From contig NC_047068.1 of NCBI RefSeq assembly GCF_902459465.1, positions 10,416,001-10,480,000 of the forward strand: a stretch of DNA of 64,000 nucleotides. Reading direction: 5' to 3'. Made by a program: the position numbers and the translations under genes. Source of the DNA: Asterias rubens (Eukaryota > Echinodermata > Asteroidea > Forcipulatida > Asteriidae). This document shows positions 11,020 through 23,291 of this stretch, one piece after another (position 1 is the stretch's first letter; each line of letters opens with the position of its first letter). Below the pieces are notes generated by a model. The model had not been told where the DNA came from, searched no databases, and saw only the letters and a program-made list of their open reading frames with translations.

Positions 11020-14000
11020 TCAATCCTTCTTCTTGGTCTGTCGCAGAGTGTTGACCAGGGTTAAGAGCGTTGTAGCGTACACTTGGGTAATGAGGCCTCG
11101 ATGCTCTAAACCAGGAAGAAGAACTAGAAAAACAGCTAGAATTTAAAAGAAAAGGAAAAAACTGTGTCAATTCAAGTTTCTCGATTTGCAAGTTCTTTAT
11201 AAAACCAAACATGGGATGAGAGAAAAAAATTAACTTTTATAAAGCTGGTGATTGTAGCTTCATACCAAATCAAATATTGTGTTTGTTACTTTGCCCAGTT
11301 GCGCATCAATGCAACACCAAGAGGAAAAAGTGGTTCTATAGGGAAAACCTGAAGGAGTTTGTGCCTCATAGCTCAGTTGGTGAAGCATCTGCCTGGAGTG
11401 TCAGGGGTCTTGGGTTCAAATCCCAAATGGGGGCGGTACAGAAGCGGTACAAACTGCCGTACAGCCAGGGATCAAACCTAAGTTTAGGATAACAATAATA
11501 AGAATAATTGTGGCTTCTTATATAGCGCACATGTCCGTCACTCAGTGACACTCCTGGCGCTGTAACACACAGTAATTCCTGCAAGATGTGGGACTATGTT
11601 GAATTTTGAGACCTAATCCTTGGACAGCACCATGTATTGTTCACAAGGTGCTGTGGCGCAATTTGCTGCCCCTTCTCTTTTCGATAAGTGCACCGGGTTC
11701 TTTTTCATGCGTTACACAACCCATGGAATACAACCTGGAAAGCGGCACCACGGGGATATGATCACCATAAGGAAATGTGACATTTTGTTTCAAGTAACAA
11801 GTAATAAAACACAAGGGAAACTGACCAAACATATAATTTTTATTTAAAATAATGTAAGATTTATCTCTGTTTTGGGGATGAAAACTTACACAAAAATAGC
11901 ATCAGCGAGCATTCAACGTGAAATATGTCAGTTGAAAACAGCGTTTAAAGGAACGTTACAGAACAATCTAATCATGAAGCTAATCATGATCATCCCTTGG
12001 AATATTTCTTTTTGAAATGTCATATTTGATGAGAAATAAATAATCTAATTTTGCGTGAACGTTTTATTCATTTTCTTTGCTGCATAGATGTCATGCAAAA
12101 TGTGTTATTGGTTTTTCACTATTTTCTCATGACCCAGATGATTGATCGATCTCATATATCTACAGGTTTGTCAGTTTATGTACATCGTGGATTACATAAA
12201 GTGCTTACACTGCCAGCAACTGTTTTGTCAGCAATTAACCAGTTCTGTAATGTTCCTTTAAGATGATTTTACTGTCACCAGTAAGATATTCAGTACCTTT
12301 TGGTTTACCTTGGATGAAAAAAAAATGGTAATAACACTTACCTAGAAAGTAGGTGATTAAGAGATTGGGGATGAGGTTCCCAATGAAAGCGATGACTGCA
12401 AGAATCACAACCACCAAGATGAAATACTACAAGGAAACAACCCAAATGGAGATTCAAAAAAGAATAATAGGCCTAATAGTAATAAATAATAATAATAAGA
12501 GGTATTTGTAATGAGCAAAATCAATCTTAACAGATGTTCAATGCAGCAGAGACAGTGTAAACAAAACAAAACAATATATGTACATATCCAGTGAATTATA
12601 ATAACAGGCCTGATACTTCACGGAGGCAACGAAGGCGATTGCCTTTGTGCCCCCTCGTCATTGCCTTGGTGCCCTTGAAATGCTCCAGTAGAATTTTACA
12701 ATTTCTTCATAGGGTGCCTTTTACCAAGGAGAAAGTGCCTTGGTGCCCTTGCCCTTTCAAAAACAAAGCATACAGGCCTGTTATAATAATAATGATAGTA
12801 TACTAATAACATAAACCATTTAAAAACAACAATGGGGAAAGAAATCAGAAACTAAGAGGCCTGCAGCACTGAGGCAAAGAAAGTCCAGCAAAAGCTGGTC
12901 TCTCTATGACGAGATTGTGCAGGCCAAGCCGAGCGAGAACTACTGATATTACCGGACACGCACTCAAACATATATATGCATTGCAAGACCAAGAATAAGC
13001 AAATTAGCCCCTTCAAAAGTTTCTTAAATTTTCCAATTGAAGTGCCCTTTACAAAATGAAAATGGCCCTGGCCTTTTAAAGCAAAAATTCAAGGACTATC
13101 AGGGGCATCATGGCTTGGGTTCAGAACTCCAAACACAAGGATACAAGTTCAAAGCTGCTGTGTGCCGGTTCTTTTATGGGGGGGGGGGGGGTTGAGGAGG
13201 GTTTCATGAGTCCGAAAATCTAACATTGGAGAATTTGACAATAACACAAACCTGTTTGGGTTTGACTTCTTTCATATTTTTCAGCCACTGGCACCCACGC
13301 ATTACAGTGTCCTTCCCTCTTATCAATCTGATGCACACTTGTTGATACTGACGCTGGTGTTCTGCTGTCCTGCAAGGAAAACAGAGTGAAATGCTACAAT
13401 AGTCAGTTGCTCCATAATAATAATAATAATAATAAATTCTAATATAGCACATTTCACAATAACCGTCTCAATGCTCTTTACATTTCACAGCGCCCTGGGG
13501 ATCATACAGCCCGAGCTGCCATGGCACTCCAAAGGCTTTTTCATAAACAATATCAACTTCTACCCTCGCAGGTACCCACTTATACCCCTGGATGAAGAAA
13601 AGCAATTATAGTTAAGTATCTTGCTCAAGGGACGCAAGTGTCACGACCGGCATCCGAACCCACCCTCCGGTGATTTAACCACCAGAGCTTGAATTTGATA
13701 CTCTTAACCACTCGGCCATGACACTCTCATCCGTATAATGAGCTGGTTAGCAGTGCCAGACAAACCATGGCCCAATTTCATAGAGCTGCTTAAACACAAA
13801 AAGTAGCTAAGCACAACAAAATTATATGCTTACCAGAATGAGGTTTCAGCCAAACTATTGTGTAACATAGTGCAATTTGTGACTGGTATTCTGCTCACTG
13901 CGGCTTAGTAAAAAATTGTTAAGCGAACTATTCTGCATTTAAGCAGCTCTATGAAACTGGGCAATAGGTAACTTTCAGTCATTTGTAGAGTTCTGAGCAT

Positions 14001-17000
14001 GCACATACTTCCCCAAAACAATGTGTCACAATGCATCCCCTTGTTTGCATTTATAAATGCTGTTACCCCTGGTTTTTCCAACTCTATAAAATTGAGCCCT
14101 GTCTAAATTCTCCCAGGCCTATTTTCACAAAGCTGCTTAAAACACAAAAAGTACCAAAGCTAAGCACAAAAGAATTTGGTTTCATACCAGAGTGAGGTAA
14201 CAAGCCAAAATACCTTTCTGAACGTACCATCTGTGACTGGGTGTCTGCTTAAGTTTGCTTAGCAGAAAATTGTCTGCTTAAGCATCTCTCTCAAATAAAA
14301 GTCATATTGGGAGTTAGATTTGATCATGAGAGTTACTACATATTCTTTTTCATGAAATATTTGGTAATTGACAAAGACCAGTCTTCTCACTTGGTGTATC
14401 TCAACATATGCACAAAATAACAAACCTGTGAAAATTTGAACTCAATTGGTCGTCTAAGTTGCGAGATAATAATGAAAGAAAAAAACACCCTTGTCACACA
14501 AAGCTGTTTGCTTTCAGATGCTTGATTTCGAGACCTCAAATTCTAAATCTGAGGTCTTAAAATCAAATTCGTGGAAAATTACTTCTTTCTCGAAAACTAC
14601 ATTACTTCAGAAGGAGCCTTTTCTCACAATGTTTTATACTATCAACCACTCCCCATTACTCGATACCAAGAAAGGTTTTATGCTAATAATTATTTTGAGT
14701 GATTACCAATAGTGTCCACTGCCTTTAACAAGTAATTTTTTATGCTAACAGTGATTACCAGTGTACAGTGCCTTTAACTCAGGTCCCCCCCCCCCTCCAA
14801 CCATCGTAGCTGTTTTTGTGAATCACCTTACCATTCATGAGTAGGGATGAGGTAGGAATGGAAGACTGTTGGTCCGAGGTAATCTGCAAGGCACACAAAC
14901 ATCCCAAGCAGAGAGATTGATGTCAATATCGATGGCTCCGTCCACCACATTATCCTAGACAGAAACAAAGAATGCAAAGACATCAAGTAATCAGCATTTA
15001 TATACTATTATAACACACCTCTTGCTTGTTCTGTATTCTGGTTGGCTGAAACACTGTCACTTAGGATGAACTAATATAGACTAGTGATCGTGCGCGCATG
15101 TTTTGCAGGAATAGTACCAGAGCGGGTAGTCTTTGCAAATAGTGCCCGCGGTAACAGCGCCCTCTCTTGACTTGAACTGTGAACAAAATATTATAAAATT
15201 CCTTTTTCTGTTCTTATTTGACATTTTAAGACCGAACTATGCTATAAAACACATATTGACTAGCATAATTTGGTAAGTAGTATACGTCTATTCCCCTCGG
15301 GACTGTGAGTGACCAGAAGAGGGGCCTATTTCCCTCGGCCTTCGGCCTCAGGAAATAGGTCGCTCTTCTGGTCACTCAAAGTCCCTCGTGGGAATAGACA
15401 TATATTAGTTACCTGGTTGCCAGTCAATATGTGTATAATGTTACAGGTTGGGTTGAATTGGGGCAATGATCACAGAAAAAGTCCCAACCTAAAGTACATT
15501 CATGGTACGACCTTGTAGACAAAGTACTACCAATGCAAAAGTACATTCTTGGAAGACCTTCTATCTGCAATGGACAATGGTAACCTTACAGCACTGGTCC
15601 TGCTAGACTTGAGTGCTGCTTTTGACACTGTTTAGCACAACGTCTCTCTTTCTCAGCTCCAGAATCACCTTGGCATAGAGGATACAACCCTAGCTTGGTG
15701 CAAATCGTATCTCTTCAATAGAACTCAGCATGTATGTATTGGCACCGCGATATCAGACCCTGTTGTTTTGAACTGCTCTGTGCCACAGGGGTCGATACTG
15801 GGCCCGCAGTGGTTTACACTGTACACTTTACCGATTCGTGACATCCTGAAATTTAATCTGAATTACCATGTGTACGCAGACGACACTCAGCTATACATCA
15901 CGTTTAAATCTTCTCAAGAAAACACCAATGCATCTATTACGAGACTTGAGAAATGCATCCAAGAGATTCGACCTTGGACACAACAGAACTTCCTGAAGTT
16001 AAATGATGATAAGACAGGTTCCTTCTATTTGTGTCAAGTCAACAGTTTTCAAAGGTTTCAGTGCCATACATTTCCATCGTTGATGCTCGGATAGCTCCCT
16101 CGCTGCAAGCTCGGAACTTAGGGGTTATTTTTGATTCATCGATGACACTTCAACCACACAACAACAACATCGTCCATATGTCATCATACCACATCAGGAA
16201 TACTGGTAAGATTTGCAAGTACTTGGACAAAAGTGCCACTGAAAAGGTCATTCATGCATTTGTTTTGTCTCGCCTTGACAACGACAATGCTCTTCTCTAC
16301 AGTCTTCTGAGCAACCAGATTTCCCGTCTTCAACGCCTCCAAAACACCGCTGCCCACATTGTGACACTGTCTAGAAAATCCTGTTCTATCACCCCCATTC
16401 TGAAACAACTACACTGGCTCCCTATCTCTCAACGAATCATCTTCAAGCTGATGCTCATTGTCCACAAAGCACTTAATGGCAAGGCTCCCCACTATATTTC
16501 TGAACTTCTTCAAGTTTACACTCCATCAAGAAATCTTTGATCAAGTTCCATGCTTCTCTTCATTGAACCCAAGTCTCGACACTCATAGGGTGGCAGGTCT
16601 TTTTCTTCAGCTGCGCAACACATCTGGAACTCTCTACCACTTAATCTTAGATCTTGTCTTTGTACCACACAATTCAAGTCTCTTCTAAAAACTGATTTTA
16701 TGTCACAAGTTTTGAAGGACTAGTTTTGTTTGTTTCGTTAGTTTTTGGTTTTCACTGCGCCTTGATCACCCAGCAGGGTGGATACGTGCGCATTACAAGT
16801 CTTGATATTAAAGTACTACCAATGCTAAATTCCTGGTAAGACCCTGCAGATAAAGTACTACTAATAATCATTAGACATTTATATTGCACGACTTCCACAA
16901 AAATTATCAATCGCGTATGCAGAAAAAGTACTAACCCAAAGGTACATACCTGGTATGACCCTGTAGAAGACAAAGTACTCTGTTTTCAGGTGTCAGACAC

Positions 17001-18432
17001 ACTGGGTCTTTTGGCACCAAATTCATGGTTTTGAAGACATTAATACTGCCCTTATAATGTTTCCAAGGTTAAACATTTTTAGGAAAATCATGACAACCTA
17101 CATAAAAAGCACTGTGACGATGGCAACCATTATCATAGGTTGAACCTGATCCTCCCATCTCAACCAGCGATCAAAATGAAGCAAGATGTAGCGCCATTCA
17201 TGTAAAGACTGCTCCAGTGCTGCTATCTCTTCATCCTGGAAAAAAAAACATTTTGGTGTGTCAATGAAAAGTTCCTGTATCTCCAAAAGTGTTTTTTTTT
17301 TAACTACACAGATTACCCAAAATGCTTAGTATGTATGTCCTCTGTTGCCCATCATGCCTATAGTCATGCCTAGGCAGATGTTACAACGGACAAATACACG
17401 CATCAGGCAAATCAATCGACGACATCCAAAGATCGTATGGAAAAACACAAAGAAACTAATTTCCCAAATATGTGATGAGCAGAAACAGATTTACCAAAAC
17501 AAGCCAAAATTCCCAAAAAATAAAACTTTGCATGATATAGTTGTGATTGGTGCCCCACGTATTTTGTTTTCTTTGGCACGAAATAGCCTTTAAGTTTTAA
17601 GCCATTCCATAAATGAGCAGTATTTTCTGCTTTCTCTACACAGCTTTAATTAATTGGGCCTCGACCGGAAAATTCCGTCCCATGTCCATGTCATAATAAA
17701 ACCTTATTTGGTAGTTAGGCTTCGCGTAACCCGCCTGGCCGGGCTGATTTTCTAAAATAAATTGTTGTTGAAAAAAAATATGCAAATAAAGGCATTGCAA
17801 TTGTCACTAAAGTATAATATTGTGCTGTTGGGAGGAAAAGGGGGGGCCGGGCATACATGTACAAAGTCCCTTGTTATCACAATGCCCTTTTTTTTTTTTT
17901 ACAATAGAGAAAATACCAGAAAAAAAATCAACCAGGAGGGATTTGTGATAAGGTCTTTATACTCATTATTAATAATCGAAGGGGGGCACTAAAGTTTATT
18001 TATTTTATTCATTTTGATTTGACAACTAAATACTGTGGTGAATGATTTCGAATACAACCCCCCCCCCCCCCCCCCCAAGAAAGCAAAAAAAGGCCAATCA
18101 TTTGGACCTTCCTTTGTCAAATCATACGGGTACTTCTACTTCTACTTCGATACTTGGCATAGTCCTTCAGTCAGGATATAAACGCCAAGGATAGCTGCTT
18201 ATTTTTATGTGCGGTGCCAAGTGTTGCACTGCAGGTGCATTACATACAAGGTGCGAGTAAAAAGTTGGGAGGTAGCTAAATGTATTCTGATTTCAACTGC
18301 ACTGAGCATGTACAATGTCTCCAAATTGTTAAGTATTTGTGTTCTAAACAGCCATAAGCAATTCTTATCTCTATTTATACTTACTTTTGTGTCAGCATTT
18401 GAGACCCCCATTCCTTCCGATTGTTGCGCCAT
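11020..18432 (-). CDS. ARL6IP1: ARL6IP1, ER membrane-shaping protein
   Basis: There are six exons on the minus strand: 18432-18385, 17235-17102, 14954-14832, 13369-13252, 12426-12342 and 11123-11020. All junctions are GT..AG and phases match. The sum is 612 bases, or 203 residues plus stop, equal to human ARL6IP1 as I recall it. Landmarks in order are LEQSLHEWRYILLHFDRWLR, a hydrophobic hairpin pair including FVCLADYLGPT, AEHQRQYQQVC, EVKPKQYF, a second hydrophobic pair (VVVILAVIAFIGN, NLLITYF) and LLPGLEHRGLITQVYA. The last four residues, KKKD, fit a KKXX ER-retrieval signal. Known family members are reticulon-like proteins that curve tubular ER and bind ARL6. The start context is strong (A at -3, G at +4). 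Introns hold LINE, SINE and MITE copies. Confidence 0.93.
11368..11610 (+). mobile_element. tRNA-derived SINE
   Basis: The head reads like a tRNA, with box A TAGCTCAGTTGGTGAAGC and box B GGGTTCAAATCCC about 45 bases apart. An unrelated body and an AATAATAAGAATAAT-like stretch follow. The expected cloverleaf ends do not pair, so this is a SINE head and not a working tRNA. It lies in the last intron of ARL6IP1. Confidence 0.65.
11949..12257. repeat. TTAA DNA transposon, family 4
   Basis: The termini AGGAACGTTACAGAAC (left) and the inverse of AGGAACATTACAGAAC (right) are flanked by TTAA at 11945-11948 and 12258-12261. Related partial copies lie at 55402-55615 and 61100-61292. It is noncoding and sits in the last intron of ARL6IP1. 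Confidence 0.8.
13420..13735 (-). mobile_element. tRNA-derived SINE with long-variable-arm head
   Basis: On the minus strand the head reads GTGTCATGGCCGAGTGGTTA with a later GGGTTCGGATGCC box B. This resembles a class II (Ser/Leu-type) tRNA. The body runs left to a TAATAATAATAATAATAA tail at about 13418-13436. A partial relative lies at 26043-26220. It is in the ARL6IP1 intron next to exon 13252-13369. Confidence 0.75.
13770..13970. repeat. Hairpin repeat, CATAGAGCTGCTTAA family
   Basis: The left end TTTCATAGAGCTGCTTAA is mirrored by TTAAGCAGCTCTATGAAA on the right. A second, diverged copy follows at 14098-14300. The copy at 62405-62970 is interrupted by a family 1 MITE at the same TTAA, so this copy serves as the empty site. 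Confidence 0.8.
14347..14724 (+). repeat. TTAA MITE, family 1
   Basis: The copy is nearly complete: TTGGTAATTGACAAAGACC at the left, the internal palindrome around GAGACCTCAAATTC, and AATAGTGTCCACTGCCT at the right next to TTAA (14725-14728). The first ~20 bases of the left end are eroded. Confidence 0.85.
15250..15440. repeat. Long hairpin element (~85-bp arms)
   Basis: The core GGCCTTCGGCC is the turn of a palindrome. The arms include CTATTCCC..GTGACCAGAAGAG and their inverse, extending out to CACATATTGACTAG on the left and CAGTCAATATGTGT on the right. It is noncoding and lies immediately 5' of the LINE in ARL6IP1 intron 2. Confidence 0.8.
15537..16735 (+). mobile_element. CR1/L2-like LINE, reverse-transcriptase half
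   Basis: Encoded blocks in order are LLDLSAAFDTV, HLGIEDTTLAWCKSYL, NCSVPQGSILGP, the catalytic YADDTQLYI, FLKLNDDKT, ARNLGVIFDSSMTLQP, SRLQRLQNTAAHIV and LHWLPISQRI. Together they give the RT palm and thumb plus the C-terminal region of CR1/L2-type ORF2. An in-frame TAG directly after FDTV and a frameshift near 16035 show that the copy is inactive. It is inserted in an ARL6IP1 intron, antisense to the gene. Confidence 0.93.
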
Positions 18433-18530
18433 TTTTCAGTTTACCGTTTGTTATTATTGGCACTTCTCAAACGTTGAGGGCGCGCATCGAGATGTAGACT
18501 GTTTTTGCGGGAGGCTGGGGGGTGATTGGC
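18433..18530 (-). promoter_or_regulatory. Probable ARL6IP1 promoter with two CCAAT boxes
   Basis: Directly upstream of the ARL6IP1 start codon, the minus strand carries CCAAT boxes at 18456-18460 and 18525-18529, with CpG-rich sequence (GGGCGCGCATCG) between them. No TATA box is obvious, which suits a broadly expressed gene. Confidence 0.5.
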
Positions 18531-19194
18531 AGAAGATTCTGTTCCTCCGGGGGTGTCGGTCCCTTATTACTATGGCAAACTTGTGTACAAACTTCTTCTG
18601 ATAGCGCCCTTTTGAATCATCCTCCTCCAATCTATGCTAATTTTCCATATTATGGGGACCGAATCTCCCGGCAGATAGAATTCCCTGAGACATTGCGGCC
18701 CCCCTTCCCCGCCCCTCAAAATAATATAGGCCTACGGGGAACACAATATATGTGAGTTCGATTAGCTTCCCCGGGTCGACCCCAGTGTGTGGCGTTTTCT
18801 TTTTCCGGGACAAACGTGTGCAGATAATTACCCACGTTCGTCCTGGAAAAAAAACTCGCCACACACCGCAGTTGTTATTTGTGTTTATTTACTTTTTATT
18901 ATTTTGTTTTTAGTTTATTTGTGTTTATTTACTTCTTTTTTTTTACGTTATTTGTTTACTTTTGCATTTGCTTTCTAAAATTTATGTTATTTAGTTCGTG
19001 TTTTTTGTATTCAATTGATTTTGGAAGGGGTGTTCGTTGGTGTGTTTATTTGTTTCTTTTGCTTTTGGTTTTATGGTTTTTCTTCTTTTTACCTTCAACG
19101 TTTTAAGTTTTTTTTATATAAGGGAACGAGATATTGTGCCGGTTGTCAAGATAAATCTTCCTCACGAAAAGAAATATATTACACTTGTTTTCCT
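18531..19194. other. Repeat-rich intergenic stretch
   Basis: It holds a motif around TACAAACTTCTTCTGATAGC (near 18580-18630) that recurs near 20014-20062 and 20150-20182. It also holds a small hairpin element at 18745-18870 (GTGTGTGGCG ... CGCCACACAC) and a T-rich tract at 18880-19120. No gene is seen. Confidence 0.5.
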
Positions 19195-19740
19195 ATATCC
19201 ACTGATCAAATGGAAGCCTTTTGAAAATCAACAGGCCTGGCTGCGCTATATTCTGTACACGCTGAAGCTTATGTGTTTCAGACTCAGGAAGGCCGTACAG
19301 GTGAGAGTTGCAAAAATCCAGCCTAGACACATGATCGGACATGCGAAGATTGTGATCAACGATGATCCCCAGACTCCTTGCGGACTCATTAGGATGTATT
19401 ATTTGTTGGCCAACATTAACTGATGGAGGGTCAGTAGCACCGCGAGATGATTGTCGTTGTGTGTTGAATCTAGTTGTCACGTGCAGGTGTTTTACGGCCG
19501 TTGAGGCAAAGCTTGTTAGAAGCAGACCAAGAGTATACACCATTATGCATTCGTGTAGCCTACAAACTGCATCTTCTTTCTCCCCAGGGTTGAAGTCGAT
19601 ATACAGTTGGGTGTCGTCGGCATAAATTGCAGCATGGAGTCCTTGCAAAGTTATCACGTCTTCTAGTGGGGCAGTATACAAATCAAATTACAAGGGGCCC
19701 ACCACGGAACCCTGTGGTACTCCTGAGTAGGCTCACGCGA
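19195..19740 (-). mobile_element. LINE reverse-transcriptase fragment
   Basis: The minus strand encodes a PQGSV-type block running into a stop, then APLEDVITLQGLHAAIYADD with TQLYIDF after it, a degenerate middle, and SARSLGIIVDHNLRMSDHV. These are the YADD palm and following blocks of a CR1-like LINE. Deletions and stops make it inactive. It is a different subfamily from the copy at 15537-16735. Confidence 0.88.
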
Positions 19741-20560
19741 AATAATACTACTGCCCACTTTTGCATTGCAGCCTTAACTGCACATACTTCTCCAAAGTTG
19801 AGCATTTTTAATGAAAAGGAACAACAAAACGTCGCACAGAGGAAAACAAATGATATAACTACATTTAATTCGGTCTACAATGAAAGGGGGACAAATTCCC
19901 CTATCCGATAAAAAAACCCTAGCCGGCCAGGATAAAATATCCTAGGATATTCTGCCCCCCCCCCCCCCCGGACCGTTGTGGATGACGGGGACAGAGTTGC
20001 CTGTGGAAACAGGAACTGTGTACAAACTTGTTCTGGTAGCGCCCTCTTTCGAATCATCCTCGTTTTCGAACGGCTAATTAAACCTCGTGACTGACCCGTG
20101 GCAGGAGATTCTGTCCCCCCGGAGATTCGGCCCCTCCCCTAAATTTGGCAAACTTTGTACCAACTTCTTCTGATAGTGCCCTCGGGCGGGAACACCTTGT
20201 GGGTCTATGGTTCCTCACGGTGAAGTTCAAAGGTTATTTCAAGTTTGAAGCAAGATTCTGGACCTTCGGTTAGACAGAATAGAAAGGTGATTCGAATGGG
20301 GACACCAAAAATACAGCCAAACACAGAGCATAATGCTAAGAAAGGGAACGGGGCCAAATTCGGCAGTTTGGCCATGGAGGGCGCGTGTGAACTAAATTTA
20401 CATGATGCGAAACCAATAAGACGAAGTAGCTTTTCAATCTTTGTTACTAATACTATATATGATTCTTTATTCAGCCATTGACACAAGAAAAGAACATACA
20501 GACAGGTCATGTTAATGTACAACTTAAAGCATTATTGTGATCCGATGTTAGCCGTTGCAA
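19741..20560. other. Intergenic repeats
   Basis: It contains a C-run at about 19955-19972, two copies of the TACAAACTT..GATAGCGCCCTC motif, and a segment (20220-20520) that recurs in diverged form near 29640-29740 and 43410-43530 (shared block TCTGGACCTTCGGTTAGACA). No coding region is supported. Confidence 0.5.
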
Positions 20561-20589
20561 ACCCCCTCATTCGGTGAATGCAGTCAATT

Positions 20590-20800
20590 TTACAAAGACT
20601 GTGAGTAGACAGTTTCTGCTTACGGAACAACTCAGCAGAGCTTCTATTTCTTAAACAATGATTACCGTAAGCAAAACAATGAAAGCATGGTAGCTTGCAA
20701 ACGGGTATTGTAAGTAGATGATTGAGTGACGTAAACCCACTGTGAACGCGCGCTGTCACTATTCTTATGTTTTTCTGCTTAATAAGCTCAACACTTTACT
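20590..20800. repeat. Diverged hairpin repeat (TTTCTGCTTACGGA family)
   Basis: The blocks TTTCTGCTTACGGA, CTCAGCAGAG, ACCGTAAGCAAA and GTGACGTAAACCCACTGTGAA recur at 31195-31440 and, inverted, at 42055-42290. Confidence 0.65.
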
Positions 20801-20802
20801 TA

Positions 20803-20940
20803 GGCCGTGTCCGAATTGGTGGCTACGGCTGCGGCTACGACCGTTGCCATGGGTGTTGCTAAGGGCGCCCTATACTTCAATGCATGACGACGCGGCGATC
20901 CAGCCGTAGCCGTAGCCGTAGCCGCCAATTCGGATTAGGC
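20803..20940. repeat. Hairpin element, GGCCGTGTCCGAA family
   Basis: The left arm GGCCGTGTCCGAATTGGTGG is mirrored by CCGCCAATTCGGA on the right, with GGCTACGGCTGCGGCTACG and its inverse inside. A fuller copy lies at 60420-60549 and a fragment at 57041-57150. Confidence 0.8.
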
Positions 20941-21869
20941 CTACTGATCAACCGCGTTATGAAAATGGAACCTTTTATTATTAATAATGTTTTATGTGCT
21001 ATAGCAGCTCTATAAAATAATTATGTCTCAATTCTTATAGTTTCAAACGAATAGAGACAGATTCCTATATATAGTGCTCACTACAGGGTCAGCTGTTTAC
21101 AGTACTACAATACATGCACTAGGCTACAAACTACAGCTGCAGTGGTTTAGACTCAAGTTTGATTTCGTTAAAATGTTAGGTCTAAGCTATAATAATATAT
21201 GGGCAATTCCATGGTCAGTCGCATTAATACACTTTTCTGTGTCATTTCTTGATCTTGGTGCTAGTAGTTCTGTGTGAGATATTATTTCCACTAAGTTTAT
21301 AGACTGATCATCTTGACACCCACGGCTTTGAAGTGATGACATTAAAAATGTTGTGGACTTTGCTCTGGATGTTATTAAGATGAAAAAAGCGGCCCAGTCG
21401 CATTACACAAAAAGGACATTGAAAAATTTCACTCGTCAGCAACTTAAACATGGCAAAACCATTGTCAGTCACTACGCTCAGTCAGCATTACAGTTTTTCA
21501 GTCCATTTAGCCACGCCTACACGGAGCCCAAGCTGAGTTCTTATTTGGCAAAATTGGGTTCATTCCTTTTCAATAACTAAAAAATAAATTGGTGTCATAT
21601 GTCAGCTATAACTTCTAAGTACAAAGAAAGTTGTGAAAAAAACTTTGATTTGTTGGTGCCATGTCCATGTTTGCTTGGAATTGCCCTAATCTATTTATGA
21701 ACGTTCGTGATAACCTTCCTATAATGAGAGTGCAGAATTGATCAATAATACATAATGTTTAAATATATTTACAAAGGCAAGCCATACAATACAATAACTA
21801 AGCATATATCGCCCGTGTTCGAATATTGAAACCGTCCAAGTGCGCAATTTTGTTTCCATTAAGTGTTAA

Positions 21870-22254
21870 AAACACTGGACACTCTTGGTAATTGTCAAAG
21901 ACCAGCCTTCTCATTTGGTGTATCTCAACATAATATGCATAAAATAACAAACCCGGGATCATTTGAGCTCAATCCGTCATCCAAGTTGCGAGATAATTAT
22001 GAAAGAAAAAAAAAACACCCTTGTCACACGAGGCTATGCGCTTTCAAATGCTTGATTTCGAGACCTCTAATTCTAAACATGAGGTCTCGAAATCAAAATT
22101 CGTGGAAAATTACTTCTTTCTGGAAAACCACTTTACTTCAGAGGGAGCCGTTTCTCACAATGTTTTATACTACTAACCTCTCCCCATTACAATACCAAGT
22201 AAGGGTTTATGCTAAAAATTATTTTGAGTAATTACCAATAGTGTCCACTGTCCT
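21870..22254 (+). repeat. TTAA MITE, family 1
   Basis: It is bounded by TTAA at 21866-21869 and 22255-22258. The ends AACACTGGACACTCTTGG and GTGTCCACTGTCCT are imperfect inverted repeats. The internal GAGACCTCTAATTC palindrome is present. Confidence 0.9.
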
Positions 22255-22553
22255 TTAAACTAAGGTACGTTGTGTACCAAAGTGGTAAAAGAACACTTTC
22301 GGCAGTACGCCCAAGACTCACACGGTCTATTACATAACTCTTTCAATAAACAAAGAAAAGCGAGGGAAAAAAATCTATATAAAACGTACAAAGTCTCTCT
22401 ATGTTTTTCTACGAGGTATATATTATCCTTCCAAAATGCGAATTCAGACATCACGATGACTAGTCTACTCAATTGTCCCAGAGTGTTTACTGCAAGGTTT
22501 GTTTGTCGGTATGATTAAGGATGGGATAGGGACCAAGGTGCATGACGAAATGC

Positions 22554-23291
22554 TCACAGTTCAAAGTAGACACAACCCTCAATATCCTTGGAGTCAGTGC
22601 GATCGTCCTCAAGAAAGGTGACGTCATTGAGTTGACATTTCTTCTCTTTCTCGCTGCTCTGCCAAATATTAAAGGAGCGGCAACGAGTATCTGATGTACA
22701 CGCCCAGCCACAAGCAATCACACCCTCTACGGCCAGGTTGTCGATGACGTGATTGAGGGGGCAGTATTGAGAGACACGCCCATCGGGACCTAGCAGGGTG
22801 TGGTAGATTGGCTGGATAGGGACCGGCATCTCACACGCAGCTAACTTGTGGTCTGTACTCTGGCAACTTACGCTGTCAGACCAAACCCCACCGCTGTATA
22901 CAGTCATTCGGGCACAGTTCAACCCGACGTCGTTGTGTGGATCGTTTGGAATCCACCAGTTAGTAAACTTTGCAGGCTGACCTCCACACAGCCAAACTCC
23001 TTCTTGAACAGCATCAGTGCAGCCGATCCACATACCAACGCTCTCTTTCACTGCCCACTCGTAGATGAAGTGGCTTTCTTCTCTTGAGCCAGGCACTATG
23101 AGGTTGCTCCCTAGTCGCTTGCATGCCGCCTCGGCTTGCATCCAGTTCATATTCTCAGTCAGTGAGATGTAGCAAGACTGACGCCATTTTACCCAGCCAG
23201 TTGGGCAAGAGGAGAGGACGGTAACAATGCTTTGCATTGTCATCAACATCAAGAGATGAAACAGAATTGTATTCATGCTTTGAAGAAACAT
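22554..23291 (-). CDS. CTLD-PAN lectin, unit 1
   Basis: This is a single uninterrupted frame of 245 residues from an ATG at 23291, where the conserved start MFLQSMNTILFHL falls. An in-frame ATG further upstream (23369) is not conserved in the other units. A hydrophobic signal peptide is followed by a CTLD (CPTGWVKWRQSCY, WIGCTD, WLCGGQP, GLNCARM, VWSD, CEMP) and a PAN/Apple-like domain (SQYCPLNHVIDNLAVEG, CRSFNIWQSS, GCVYFEL). The loop reads WWIPNDPHND. No EPN or QPD motif is present, so classical calcium-dependent sugar binding is doubtful. It is probably secreted. The 3' flank is of type 1 (GCATTTCGTCATGCACC on the coding strand). Confidence 0.9.
   Translation of the reverse strand: MFLQSMNTILFHLLMLMTMQSIVTVLSSCPTGWVKWRQSCYISLTENMNWMQAEAACKRLGSNLIVPGSREESHFIYEWAVKESVGMWIGCTDAVQEGVWLCGGQPAKFTNWWIPNDPHNDVGLNCARMTVYSGGVWSDSVSCQSTDHKLAACEMPVPIQPIYHTLLGPDGRVSQYCPLNHVIDNLAVEGVIACGWACTSDTRCRSFNIWQSSEKEKKCQLNDVTFLEDDRTDSKDIEGCVYFEL

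Noticed and set aside
11368-11440. Functional tRNA gene
   Set aside because: Only D- and T-arm-like boxes are present; the ends do not pair and a repeat body follows.
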